A DNA stretch of 14,867 bases from PALSA-555 sp036521915 (GTDB taxonomy: Bacteria; Actinomycetota; Acidimicrobiia; IMCC26256; PALSA-555), in assembly GCA_036521915.1 (NCBI GenBank), contig DATDGU010000387.1, positions 1 through 14,867 on the forward strand. The letters are read 5' to 3'. Made by a program: the position numbers and the translations under genes. Below are positions 1 through 6,919 of this stretch, piece after piece. How positions within the stretch are numbered: position 1 is the first letter of the stretch; each line of letters starts with the position of its first letter. The notes under the pieces were generated by a model. That model did no database searches. It was not told the DNA's origin and worked only from the letters and a program-made list of their open reading frames with translations.

Positions 1-948
1 GACACCGGCGCCGACGCTGTGGACGTAGTCGAAGGTCAGGTGCTCCAGCGCGCCGTCGCGGCGGTGCTGGAGCGGGCCGGCGGCGTACTCGTAGGTGCCG
101 AGGTCCTGCTTGCGCTCCTCGAGCCACTCGGCGACCGAGGCGATGAGCCCGCCGCCGTGCTTCGGGTACCACTCGAAGGACCGGGCCGCCGTCTCGTAGG
201 CGTCCTCCTTCGTGGCGCCGCAGTGGACCATCGTGAACGTCGCCGCCGTCTCGTTCTTGAACTTGCCGACGGGCTGGGTGCACTCGCTCAGCCCCTCCCG
301 GTAGGCGGCGATGTTCTTCACCAGCTCCTCCGGGGGCAGGCCGACGGTGAACGAGCACAGCCCGATGCCCTGCTTGCCGACCTCCTTGTGCCCGTCGAGG
401 CTGCTCGTCGCCCCGAAGATCGGCGGGTGCGGCTTCTGGAGCGGCTTCGGGAGGATCCGGCGGGGCGCGCCCATCTGCCAGTACTCGCCCTTCGCCTGGT
501 ACTCGTCCTCGGTCCAGGCGCTCACGATGTGGCCGAGCGCCTCCTTCCACATCGCCCGCGTCTCGTCCGGCTCGAGGTTGAAGCCCTCGAGCTCGGCGCG
601 CGTCGACGAGCGTCCCGTCCCGAAGTCGACGCGGCCGTCCGAGATGAGGTCGAGCACCGCGGCGGACTCGGCAGAGCGGATCGGGTGGTTGTACGGCTTC
701 GGGAGCAGGCGCACGCCGTACCCGATCCGGATCCGCTCGGTGCGGGCCGCGACCGCGCCGTAGAGCACCTCGGGGTTCGAGCAGTGCGAGTACTCCTCGA
801 GGAAGTGGTGCTCCACCGTCCAGAACGCGTGGAAGCCCACCCGGTCGCCGAGGATCGCCTGCTCGAGGGTGTGCTTGTACGCCTGGTGCTCCTGGTCCGG
901 CGTCCACGGGCGCGGCACCGGGATCTCGTAGAACAGCGCGAACTTCAC
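1..948 (-). CDS. LLM-class (luciferase-like) flavin-dependent oxidoreductase, 3'-truncated by window edge
   Basis: This is a bacterial-luciferase-fold oxidoreductase. Family members are soluble TIM-barrel enzymes that use reduced FMN or F420 for monooxygenation or hydride transfer; the substrate cannot be read here. In the 316 residues visible I see the family's EHHF segment at 46-49, TERIRIG around 71-77 and SDGRVDFGTGR around 106-116. The usual length is 340-390 residues, so only the C-terminus is missing off the left edge. The GTG start at 948-946 overlaps the stop of the upstream TetR gene by 4 bp (GTGA), and GGAGG at 955-959 (minus strand) serves as ribosome binding site. It is therefore the second gene of a TetR-led operon. 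The EHHF-type N-terminus looks closer to alkanal-monooxygenase-like members than to Rv3520c, another LLM protein of the mycobacterial sterol locus. Cofactor choice is unknown. Confidence 0.9.
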   Translation of the reverse strand, partial: MKFALFYEIPVPRPWTPDQEHQAYKHTLEQAILGDRVGFHAFWTVEHHFLEEYSHCSNPEVLYGAVAARTERIRIGYGVRLLPKPYNHPIRSAESAAVLDLISDGRVDFGTGRSSTRAELEGFNLEPDETRAMWKEALGHIVSAWTEDEYQAKGEYWQMGAPRRILPKPLQKPHPPIFGATSSLDGHKEVGKQGIGLCSFTVGLPPEELVKNIAAYREGLSECTQPVGKFKNETAATFTMVHCGATKEDAYETAARSFEWYPKHGGGLIASVAEWLEERKQDLGTYEYAAGPLQHRRDGALEHLTFDYVHSVGAGV

Positions 949-1589
949 TCGGGTCCTCCAGTCAGAAAGCCGCGGACCAGGTGGTGCTCGATGAAGCGCC
1001 GCACCTGCGCGGGGTCGTCGAGGTCGATCGTGGCCGACGGGACGGTGACGAGCGAGATCAGGATGCGCATGATCCACTCGGCCGCCTGCGCCAGATCGAG
1101 GTCAGCTCGCACCTCACCGTCGGCGCGGGCCACCTCGAGGAACGGGATCCAGAAGTCGATCCACCTGGCGAACATGGCGGGCGTCGCGGCCAGCTGCAGC
1201 GTCGCGAGCGCCGGCTCGCCGGGATGCGCCTGCAGCCCGAGGCGGCGCTCGTCGTCGGCGAGGTGGCGGACGAAGACCGCGGCCTCGGCGACCTTGCCCC
1301 CGAGCGTGCGCTGGCGGCGCACCGCCGGCTCCGCCTCGGCGACGTGCGCCGCGGCGACCCGCTCGAGCACGGCCTGCACCAGCGCGTCGCGGTCGGGGAA
1401 GTAGCGGTACACCGACCCGCGCGACACGCCCGCCTCCAACGCGACGTCGTTCATCGAGACGCGCCGCAGCCCCCAGCGGCGCACGCACAGCTCGGCGGCG
1501 CGCAGGATCCGCTCGGACGTCGCCGGCGGGGCGTCGGTGGGGGACAGCGCAGTAGACAACTGAACAGAGCCTATACAGTTGTTCAGCAC
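945..1589 (-). CDS. TetR/AcrR-family transcriptional regulator (TetR-1)
   Basis: This is a one-component ligand-responsive repressor of 214 residues, within the usual 190-220. The N-terminal helix-turn-helix spans about residues 26-70; its recognition region VSMNDVALEAGVSRGSVYRY (44-63) is classic TetR. The C-terminal domain is variable, as expected, and gives no ligand. The gene is divergent from the SDR at 1613 and overlaps the LLM oxidoreductase by 4 bp, so it probably controls both flanking units and itself. The GTG start at 1589 has no Shine-Dalgarno and would place an inverted-repeat operator inside the coding region. A TTG at 1559-1557 (residue 11) would leave all of the HTH domain intact and begin just at that repeat, so the true protein may be 204 residues. 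Its DNA-binding helix differs from that of the KstR-like TetR at 12780, so a different operator is expected. Confidence 0.9.
   Translation of the reverse strand: MLNNCIGSVQLSTALSPTDAPPATSERILRAAELCVRRWGLRRVSMNDVALEAGVSRGSVYRYFPDRDALVQAVLERVAAAHVAEAEPAVRRQRTLGGKVAEAAVFVRHLADDERRLGLQAHPGEPALATLQLAATPAMFARWIDFWIPFLEVARADGEVRADLDLAQAAEWIMRILISLVTVPSATIDLDDPAQVRRFIEHHLVRGFLTGGPE
1556..1582. promoter_or_regulatory. Inverted repeat, candidate TetR-1 operator in divergent promoter
   Basis: There are exact 7-bp arms ACAACTG (1556-1562) and CAGTTGT (1576-1582) separated by 13 bases, with centres 20 bp apart, about two helical turns. The site lies between tetR-1 and the SDR gene. A plus-strand -10-like TACAGT (1574-1579) and -35-like TAGACA (1553-1558, only 15-bp spacing) overlap it, so bound repressor would block the SDR promoter. 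Assignment to TetR-1 is inferred from position only. Confidence 0.5.
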
Positions 1590-1612
1590 CAGGCGCGACG
1601 AGGAGGGGCTCG

Positions 1613-2389
1613 GTGGGCGACGGACGGCTGGCCGGACGGGTGGCGGTGGTGACGGGCGCCGCCTCCGGACTCGGGGCGGCGTGCGCGACGCGCTTCGCCG
1701 ACGAGGGCGCCGTCGTGGCCGGACTCGACATCACGCCCGGTGGCCCGGTCGCGAGCGAGCACCTCGTCGACGTCGCCGACGAGGACGCCGTCGCCCGTGC
1801 CCTGGACGCGATCGTCGAGGCGCACGGCCGACTCGACGTCCTCGTGAACTGCGCCGGCGTCGCCGGCGGCGGGCCGGTGCACCTCCTCGACGCCGAGGAG
1901 TGGGCCCGCGTGCTGCGAGTCAACGCGACCGGGACCTACCTCGTCTGCAAGCACGCGCTCCGCCACATGGTCTCGCAGCGCTCGGGGAGCATCATCAACG
2001 TCGCGAGCATCGAGGGACTCGAGGGCACCGAGGGCGGGAGCGCGTACAACGCCTCGAAGGGCGCGGTCGTGCTGCTCACGAAGAACATGGCGATCGACTA
2101 CGGCCGCCACGGCATCCGGGTCAACTGCATCTGCCCCGGGTTCATCGAGACGCCGATGTTCGAGTCGGTCATGGGCCACGACCTGATGGCCGAGCACCGC
2201 GAGCGCTACCGGGAAGAGCACAAGCTCGGTCGGTTCGGGCGCCCGGAGGAGATCGCCGGCGCAGCGCTGTTCCTCGCGTCCGACGATTCGTCGTTTGTGA
2301 CGGGCCACGCCCTCGTCGTCGACGGCGGGTTCACCGCCGGTATGCGGTCGGGCCTCTCGGACCTGCTCATGGGGCCGCCGCCGTCCTGA
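1613..2389 (+). CDS. Short-chain dehydrogenase/reductase (SDR), classical NAD-type
   Basis: This is a cytoplasmic oxidoreductase for an alcohol/ketone pair, 258 residues, typical of classical SDRs. It has the cofactor motif TGAASGLG (14-21), an acidic residue after strand 2 (D39) that favours NAD(H) over NADP(H), NCAG (79-82), N104, and the catalytic S132, Y145 and K149 (Y-N-A-S-K). The C-terminal PG motif followed by IETPMF is typical of the substrate-loop region. The GTG start at 1613 has AGGAGGGG at 1601-1608. The gene diverges from tetR-1, which probably represses it. A 179-base gap separates it from the fadE26-like gene, which has its own operator, so the two need not be co-transcribed. 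The closest functional guess is a hydroxyacyl-CoA or hydroxysteroid dehydrogenase; the substrate is unproven. Confidence 0.92.
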   Translation: MGDGRLAGRVAVVTGAASGLGAACATRFADEGAVVAGLDITPGGPVASEHLVDVADEDAVARALDAIVEAHGRLDVLVNCAGVAGGGPVHLLDAEEWARVLRVNATGTYLVCKHALRHMVSQRSGSIINVASIEGLEGTEGGSAYNASKGAVVLLTKNMAIDYGRHGIRVNCICPGFIETPMFESVMGHDLMAEHRERYREEHKLGRFGRPEEIAGAALFLASDDSSFVTGHALVVDGGFTAGMRSGLSDLLMGPPPS

Positions 2390-2524
2390 GTCGCGCCGCC
2401 CACCGCACCGGAATCGTGGCGTGGTCCCTGGCGCGCGCCGCGACCTCCTGCGGGACCGAGCCGCTGACGGTCGGCGGCTCGGGCGGCGCTCGCCCCGCGG
2501 GAAATGGCGGCTGTCCGGCCTCCA

Positions 2525-2538
2525 TGTAACGTGTTCTC
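2525..2538. promoter_or_regulatory. KstR-type operator box A, upstream of fadE26-like gene
   Basis: The sequence TGTAACGTGTTCTC fits the KstR consensus TnnAACnnGTTnnA at every fixed position except the last (C for A). It ends 30 bases before the GTG start of the fadE26-like gene. It differs from box B (11986-11999) at one base of 14 and shares its core with box C (13382-13395). The only other thing seen in the 179-base gap (2390-2568) is the ribosome binding site AGGAGG (2555-2560). Confidence 0.7.
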
Positions 2539-2568
2539 GTTTCGCCCGCCGCCCAGGAGGTGCGTCGC

Positions 2569-3744
2569 GTGTACATCGGCCTCACCAAGGAGCAGGAACA
2601 GCTCCGCCAAGAGGTGCGCGCCTACTTCGAGCAGCTGCTGACCCCAGAGCTCCGCGCCAAGCTGACCGGGTCGGGTGGCGTCGGCGACGCGAACCGCCAG
2701 GTGGTGCGCCAGATGGGCCAGGACGGCTGGCTCGGCGTCGGCTGGCCCCAGGAGTGGGGCGGGCGAGGCTTCACCGCCGTCGAGCAGTTCATCTGGTTCG
2801 ACGAGGCCATGCGGTCCGGCGCCCCGGTCCCCATGCTCACGATCAACACCGTCGGGCCGACGATCATGCGCTTCGGCACCGACGAGCAGAAGCAGTTCTT
2901 CCTCCCCAAGATCCTGAAGGGCGAAGTCCACTTCTGCATCGGGTACTCGGAGCCCGGCGCCGGCACCGACCTCGCCGCGCTCACCACGAAGGCGGAGCGC
3001 GACGGCGACGAGTACGTGATCAACGGCCAGAAGATGTGGACGAGCCTGGCCAGCGGCGCCGACTTCGTCTGGCTCGCCGTGCGGACCAACCCCAACGTGA
3101 AGAAGCACAAGGGGATCTCGCTCTTCGTCATCCCGATGGCGACGCCCGGGATCAAGGTGCTGCCGATCCACGTGATGGGCGAGTCCGACATCGCCCAGGT
3201 CTTCTACGAGGACGTCCGGGTCCCCGCGACCTCCCGGGTCGGCGAGGAGAACGAGGGCTGGAAGCTCATCACCAACCAGCTGAACCACGAGCGCGTCACG
3301 CTGTGCTCGTCCGGCATGGTCGAGCGGGCCCTGCACGACGTCCGAGCCTGGGCGCAACAGACCCGCCTGCCGAGCGGCGAGCGGGTCGTCGACCAGGAAT
3401 GGGTGCAGCTGAACCTCGCGCGCGTCTACGCGCGCCTCGAGTTCCTCCGGCTCATCAACTGGAAGATCTCGTCCGCCACCATGAAGGGCGAGCTCCAACC
3501 GGCCGACGCGTCCGCGACGAAGGTCTTCGGGACCGAGTTCTACCTGGAGGCGTTCCGGCTGCTCATGGAGATCCTCGGTCAGCGCGCCTACCTGAAGGAC
3601 GACGCGCCCGGCGCGCTGCTGCAGTCCCGCCTCGAGCACTCCTACCGCGGGCTGATCATCTTGACGTTCGGGGGCGGCACCAACGAGATCCAGCGCGATC
3701 TCATCGCGGTGTTCGGGCTCGGCATGCCCCTCGCCCCCCGCTAA
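2569..3744 (+). CDS. fadE26: Acyl-CoA dehydrogenase, FadE26 (ChsE4)-like subunit
   Basis: This is a FAD-dependent acyl-CoA dehydrogenase of 391 residues. I see GYSEPGAGTDLA (125-136, flavin and substrate binding), GQKMWTS (153-159), LNHERV (238-243) and a C-terminal TFGGGTNEIQRD (366-377). By remembered comparison it tracks Mycobacterium FadE26 along its whole length, including INWK at 296-299. FadE26 and FadE27 form an alpha2-beta2 enzyme for the first beta-oxidation of the 26-oyl-CoA side chain of cholest-4-en-3-one. The usual C-terminal catalytic Glu (MCAD Glu376, YEGT) is glycine here, as in FadE26; E241 in LNHERV is my best match to ChsE4 Glu247. The GTG at 2569 is preferred over the in-frame GTG at 2560, which would overlap the Shine-Dalgarno AGGAGG (2555-2560). 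The KstR-type box A lies upstream. This is the first gene of a four-gene operon. Confidence 0.9.
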   Translation: MYIGLTKEQEQLRQEVRAYFEQLLTPELRAKLTGSGGVGDANRQVVRQMGQDGWLGVGWPQEWGGRGFTAVEQFIWFDEAMRSGAPVPMLTINTVGPTIMRFGTDEQKQFFLPKILKGEVHFCIGYSEPGAGTDLAALTTKAERDGDEYVINGQKMWTSLASGADFVWLAVRTNPNVKKHKGISLFVIPMATPGIKVLPIHVMGESDIAQVFYEDVRVPATSRVGEENEGWKLITNQLNHERVTLCSSGMVERALHDVRAWAQQTRLPSGERVVDQEWVQLNLARVYARLEFLRLINWKISSATMKGELQPADASATKVFGTEFYLEAFRLLMEILGQRAYLKDDAPGALLQSRLEHSYRGLIILTFGGGTNEIQRDLIAVFGLGMPLAPR

Positions 3745-3752
3745 GGAGCGAC

Positions 3753-4874
3753 ATGGACTTTTCCTTCAACGAGGAGCAGCAGGACCTGCAGGGCCTCGCC
3801 CAGCAGATCCTCGACGCCGAGGTCACCCACGAGCGCCTCAAGGAGATCGAGGCCGGTGAGGACAACTTCGACCGCGAGCTGTGGGCGAAGCTCGCCGAGG
3901 CCGGCCTGCTCGGCATCGCCCTGCCCGAGGCGCACGGCGGCGGCGGGTACGGGTTCCTCGAGGCGGCGATCGTGCTCGAGCAGCTCGGCCGCACGGTGGC
4001 GCCCGTGCCCTACCTGTCCACCGTCGTGCTCGGCGCGCTGCCGGTCGCCCAGTTCGGCAGCGACGAGCAGCAGCAGCGGCTCCTGCCCGGCGTCGCGAAC
4101 GGCGAGCGCCTGCTCACCGCCGCCCTCGTCGAGGCCGGGGCCGACCCGTACCACCCCGTCACCACCGCGCGGCGCGACGGCGACAGCTGGGTGCTCGACG
4201 GCGAGAAGATCTGCGTGCCCGACGGTCCCCTCGCCGACCACATCCTCGTCCCCGCCGCCACCGACGACGGCCGGGTCGTCGTCGCGATCGTGAACCCCGA
4301 CGCGGGCGTGACCCGCGAGCGCCAGCGCACGACGAGCGGCCACCCCGAGGCGCTCCTGCGCCTCGACGGCACGCGCGTCGCGGCCTCCGACCTCCTCGGT
4401 GGCGCCGACACCGGTGACGACGTGCTCACCTGGACGATCGAGCGGGCGACCGCGGCGCTGTGCGCCGTCGCCATCGGCGTCTGCGAAGAGGCGCTGCGCA
4501 TGACCGCCGAGTACACCAAGACGCGCGAGCAGTTCGACCGTCCGATCGCCACGTTCCAGGCCGTCGGGCAGCGCGCCGCCGACGCCTACATCGACACCGA
4601 GGCCATCCGGCTCACCGCGTGGCAGGCCATCTGGCGCCTCGCCGAGGGCCTCCCGGCGGCGGCCGAGGTCGCGGTGGCGAAGTTCTGGGCCGCCGAGGGT
4701 GGCCAGCGCGTCGTGCACGCCGCCCAGCACCTGCACGGCGGCATGGGCGTCGACCGCGACTATCCGCTGTTCCGCTACTTCCTGCTCGCCAAGCAGCTCG
4801 AGCTCACGCTCGGCGGCAGCACGCCGCAGCTGCTCACGCTCGGTCGCATCCTGGCCGACACCCCGGCCGCCTGA
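3753..4874 (+). CDS. fadE27: Acyl-CoA dehydrogenase, FadE27 (ChsE5)-like partner subunit
   Basis: This 373-residue acyl-CoA dehydrogenase follows the FadE26-like gene by 8 bases; its ribosome binding site AAGGAG (3743-3748) overlaps that gene's stop codon. The N-terminal half is diverged: the EPGAGTD flavin motif is missing. The C-terminal half is well kept, with MTAEYTKTREQFDRPI (250-265), QAVGQRAADAYID (269-281), the HGGMGVD region near 328-334 and LGGSTPQL (353-360). This matches FadE27 as I remember it, the beta subunit of the heterotetrameric ChsE4-ChsE5 enzyme. The MCAD-type catalytic Glu position is glycine (LGGST). A glutamate in REQF (E259) sits where isovaleryl-CoA dehydrogenase keeps its base, but it also lies in a common family motif, so its role is open. 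A mixed-subunit enzyme with the upstream protein is the natural reading. Confidence 0.9.
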   Translation: MDFSFNEEQQDLQGLAQQILDAEVTHERLKEIEAGEDNFDRELWAKLAEAGLLGIALPEAHGGGGYGFLEAAIVLEQLGRTVAPVPYLSTVVLGALPVAQFGSDEQQQRLLPGVANGERLLTAALVEAGADPYHPVTTARRDGDSWVLDGEKICVPDGPLADHILVPAATDDGRVVVAIVNPDAGVTRERQRTTSGHPEALLRLDGTRVAASDLLGGADTGDDVLTWTIERATAALCAVAIGVCEEALRMTAEYTKTREQFDRPIATFQAVGQRAADAYIDTEAIRLTAWQAIWRLAEGLPAAAEVAVAKFWAAEGGQRVVHAAQHLHGGMGVDRDYPLFRYFLLAKQLELTLGGSTPQLLTLGRILADTPAA

Positions 4875-5752
4875 GCGGCGAGCCGACCCCGCACGTCGTC
4901 GAGCACGACGGGCTGCGCATCGCGGCCCTCGACTGGGGCGGCACCGGCGAGGCGTTGCTCCTGCTGCACCCCAACGGGTTCTGCGCCGGCCTCTTCGACC
5001 CGCTGGCCCGCCGGCTGACCGACCAGTACCGCCCGATCGGGATCGACCTGCGCGCCCACGGCGGCACCGACGTGCCACCCGACCCCGCGCGGGACTTCGC
5101 GTTCGCCCGGCTGGCGGGCGACGTGCTCGCCGTCCTCGACCACCTCGGGGTCACGGAGTGGAGCGCGCTCGGCGAATCGCTCGGCGGCGGCGTTGCCAGC
5201 CTCGTCGACGAGGCCCGCCCGGGCGCCACCCGCACGCTGCTGCTGTGCGAGGCGATCGCGTTCACGACGCCGGCGCGCCCTCCCCGTCCGACGCCCGACG
5301 GCAGCCCCGGCGGGAACTACATGGCGACGATCGCCCGGAAGCGACGCGCCGTGTGGCCCGACCGTGCGACCGTCCTCGCGTCCTACGGCAGCCGCCCGCC
5401 GCTCGACGTGCTCGACCCCGCAGCGCTCGCGGCGTACGTCCGATGGGGCTTCGTCGACCGGCCTGACGGCCAGGTCGAGCTGGCCTGCCCGCCGGAGGCC
5501 GAAGCACGGCTCTTCGAGCTGTCGGCCGACCCGAGCGGCGCGCCCGCCGCGTGGACGCATCTCGCCGACCTGTGTGGCTCGGCCGTCGTGCTCGCCGGCA
5601 CGCGCTCCGACTTGCCGACGGAGTGGTTTCAGGCCCAGGCCGACCGCGCGGGCGCACCGTTCGTCCCGATCGACGGCGGCCACTTCTTCCTCCAGGAGGA
5701 CACCACCCGGGCCGAACAGCTCGTGCGCGCCTACCTCGAGGCGTCGCGGTGA
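4871..5752 (+). CDS. Alpha/beta-hydrolase fold protein
   Basis: This is a soluble alpha/beta hydrolase of about 293 residues. From the proposed start, it has an oxyanion-hole segment HPNGF (33-37), DLRAHG (59-64), a nucleophile elbow GESLGG with S103, a probable acid D247 (GTRSDL) and H271 (GGHFF). The triad is complete, so it should be active as an esterase, thioesterase or C-C hydrolase; the substrate is unknown. No ATG, GTG or TTG precedes the fold in frame near the end of the fadE27-like gene. The best start is CTG at 4871, which overlaps that gene's TGA stop (CTGA), so translation would be coupled. Upstream frame extension would run antiparallel to nothing useful and encodes low-complexity Arg/Ala. 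The 3' end overlaps the next gene by 4 bp. Confidence 0.85.
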   Translation: MSGEPTPHVVEHDGLRIAALDWGGTGEALLLLHPNGFCAGLFDPLARRLTDQYRPIGIDLRAHGGTDVPPDPARDFAFARLAGDVLAVLDHLGVTEWSALGESLGGGVASLVDEARPGATRTLLLCEAIAFTTPARPPRPTPDGSPGGNYMATIARKRRAVWPDRATVLASYGSRPPLDVLDPAALAAYVRWGFVDRPDGQVELACPPEAEARLFELSADPSGAPAAWTHLADLCGSAVVLAGTRSDLPTEWFQAQADRAGAPFVPIDGGHFFLQEDTTRAEQLVRAYLEASR

Positions 5753-6258
5753 GCGAGCTGTCACCCATCGACCGCGTTGTCGCGCGTGACGAGATCCGCC
5801 AGCTCGTCGCCCGATACGCCGTCGCGATGGACGCCCCCGACCTCGACGCCGTCGCCGAGCTGTTCGTCGATGACGTGCGCCTGGGCCACGGCCGACAGGG
5901 CCGCGCCGCGCTCCGGGACGACCTCGCGCACGCGCGGCGCGACATGCCCCTGACCATCCTGAACGTCGGCACGCACGTCATCGAGGTCGAGGACGCCGAC
6001 CACGCCCGCGGCATCGTGTACTGCCGAGGGGAGCTGCAGCTGGGTGAGGCCTGGGTCGTCCAGCTGATCCAGTACCGCGACACGTACGAGCGCCGCGACG
6101 GCGACTGGCTGTTCGTGCGCCGCCAGCACCTCCTCTGGTACGGGCGAGAGGTCGGCACGTCGCCGCTCGGGCTCCCGCCCGCCGACTGGCCCGAGCACGA
6201 CACCGGGTGGGGCGATCCGGAGACGTGGACACCCTGGGGCCCCGCCGGGGAGCACTGA
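5749..6258 (+). CDS. SnoaL-like / NTF2-fold protein
   Basis: This 169-residue protein has the SnoaL-like, NTF2-fold signature: an N-terminal helix DRVVARDEIRQLVARYAVAM (8-27), then DLDAVAELFVDDV, and a C-terminal beta-sheet with YRDTYERRDGDWLF and a Trp-rich tail. The fold forms a cone-shaped pocket that serves in cyclases, isomerases (such as ketosteroid isomerase), dehydratases and dioxygenase beta subunits. The GTG start overlaps the hydrolase stop (GTGA), so it is the last gene of the fadE26-fadE27-hydrolase operon. Steroid clusters often hold members of this fold, so a role in isomerising or hydrating a side-chain or ring intermediate is possible but not shown. A Rieske oxygenase beta-subunit role is less likely, because the oxygenase operon here lies elsewhere and on the other strand. 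Confidence 0.85.
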   Translation: MSELSPIDRVVARDEIRQLVARYAVAMDAPDLDAVAELFVDDVRLGHGRQGRAALRDDLAHARRDMPLTILNVGTHVIEVEDADHARGIVYCRGELQLGEAWVVQLIQYRDTYERRDGDWLFVRRQHLLWYGREVGTSPLGLPPADWPEHDTGWGDPETWTPWGPAGEH

Positions 6259-6331
6259 CCCCGGGGGCAGCTCCGGTGCCTCGCAGAAACTGAAGAAGAG
6301 ACTTCACTGTCGTACCCGTGGATAACGATGG

Positions 6332-6345
6332 CGATGGGCCCATCG
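6332..6345. promoter_or_regulatory. Perfect 14-bp palindrome upstream of RibD-like gene
   Basis: CGATGGGCCCATCG reads the same on both strands. It sits 2 bases before the ribosome binding site AGGAGGA (6348-6354) of the gene starting at 6362. It may be an operator or a small hairpin that masks translation initiation; no regulator is known. The rest of the 103-base gap (6259-6361) contains a lower-GC stretch with GATAAC (6321-6326) that could be a -10 element, but no convincing -35. Confidence 0.35.
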
Positions 6346-6361
6346 TGAGGAGGAACAACTG

Positions 6362-6919
6362 ATGAGAACCTTGGCGGCGTTCATCCTCACCAGCCTCGAC
6401 GGCTTCTACGAGGGCCTGAACGGTGAGTTCGACTGGCCGGTCGTGGACGAGGAGTTCGATGACTTCGCCGTTCGCCAGCTCGACAAAGCGGACACGCTCG
6501 GCTTCGGCCGGGCGACCTACGAGCACATGGCCGCCCACTGGCCGACCGACCGGGCCCAGGCCAACAACCCCGCCATCACTTCCCGGATGAACACCAAACC
6601 CAAGCTCGTCTTCTCGACCACACTCGAACACGCAGGCTGGTCCAACACCACCATCATCGCCGGCGAAGCCACCGAGCAGATCGAAGCGGTGAAGACCGCC
6701 CCCGGTGGCGAGCTGCTGGTGCTGGGCAGCGCCCACCTCACCGCCCACTTCGCGGCCGCGGGTGTCCTCGACGAGTTGCGGGTCATGGTCTGCCCCATCG
6801 CACTCGGTCAGGGCCGCTCGCTCTTCGAGGACTTGAGGGACCGGCTCGCGTTCGCGTTGGCCCACGTGCGGCAGTTCGCCTCCGGCAACGTCCTGCTGAC
6901 CTACCGGCCGTCGACTTAG
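6362..6919 (+). CDS. RibD C-terminal / dihydrofolate-reductase-like family protein
   Basis: This 185-residue protein belongs to the RibD C-terminal/DHFR-like superfamily (YyaP/YwjB type), small NADPH-binding reductase folds found singly or in pairs in actinobacteria. Visible features are SLDGF (11-15) at the N-terminus, DTLGFGRATYE (44-54), LLVLGSAHLTAHF near 118-130 and LDELRVMVCPIALGQGRSLF (136-155), the usual DEL...P..LG.G..LF block. It has its own strong ribosome binding site (AGGAGGA) and a palindrome just upstream, so it is probably monocistronic. Its base composition is lower in GC than that of its neighbours, with more A-ending codons (AAA, ACA, GAA), hinting at separate origin. Its stop overlaps the stop of the converging CoA-transferase gene. 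Substrate unknown. Confidence 0.88.
   Translation: MRTLAAFILTSLDGFYEGLNGEFDWPVVDEEFDDFAVRQLDKADTLGFGRATYEHMAAHWPTDRAQANNPAITSRMNTKPKLVFSTTLEHAGWSNTTIIAGEATEQIEAVKTAPGGELLVLGSAHLTAHFAAAGVLDELRVMVCPIALGQGRSLFEDLRDRLAFALAHVRQFASGNVLLTYRPST

Noticed and set aside
19..1404. Long plus-strand frame of 461 codons over the LLM oxidoreductase and TetR genes
   Set aside because: Its translation is Arg/Ala/Leu-rich with no recognisable fold, and it is antisense to two clear genes; typical shadow of high-GC DNA.
2560..2568. GTG at 2560 as start of the fadE26-like gene
   Set aside because: It overlaps the last base of the Shine-Dalgarno AGGAGG (2555-2560); GTG 2569 has correct 8-base spacing and matches the family's N-terminus.
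2390..2568. GC-rich inverted segments as a terminator after the first SDR gene
   Set aside because: Stems are short and imperfect and no T-tract follows; in DNA this rich in GC such pairs are expected by chance.
2206..3639. Long minus-strand frame of 477 codons over the fadE26-like gene
   Set aside because: Low-complexity composition and no motifs; the opposite strand encodes a complete acyl-CoA dehydrogenase.
4871..5752. Identification of the hydrolase as HsaD (meta-cleavage hydrolase)
   Set aside because: Only the general fold and triad are visible; no neighbouring HsaA, HsaB, HsaC or HsaE-G genes support it.
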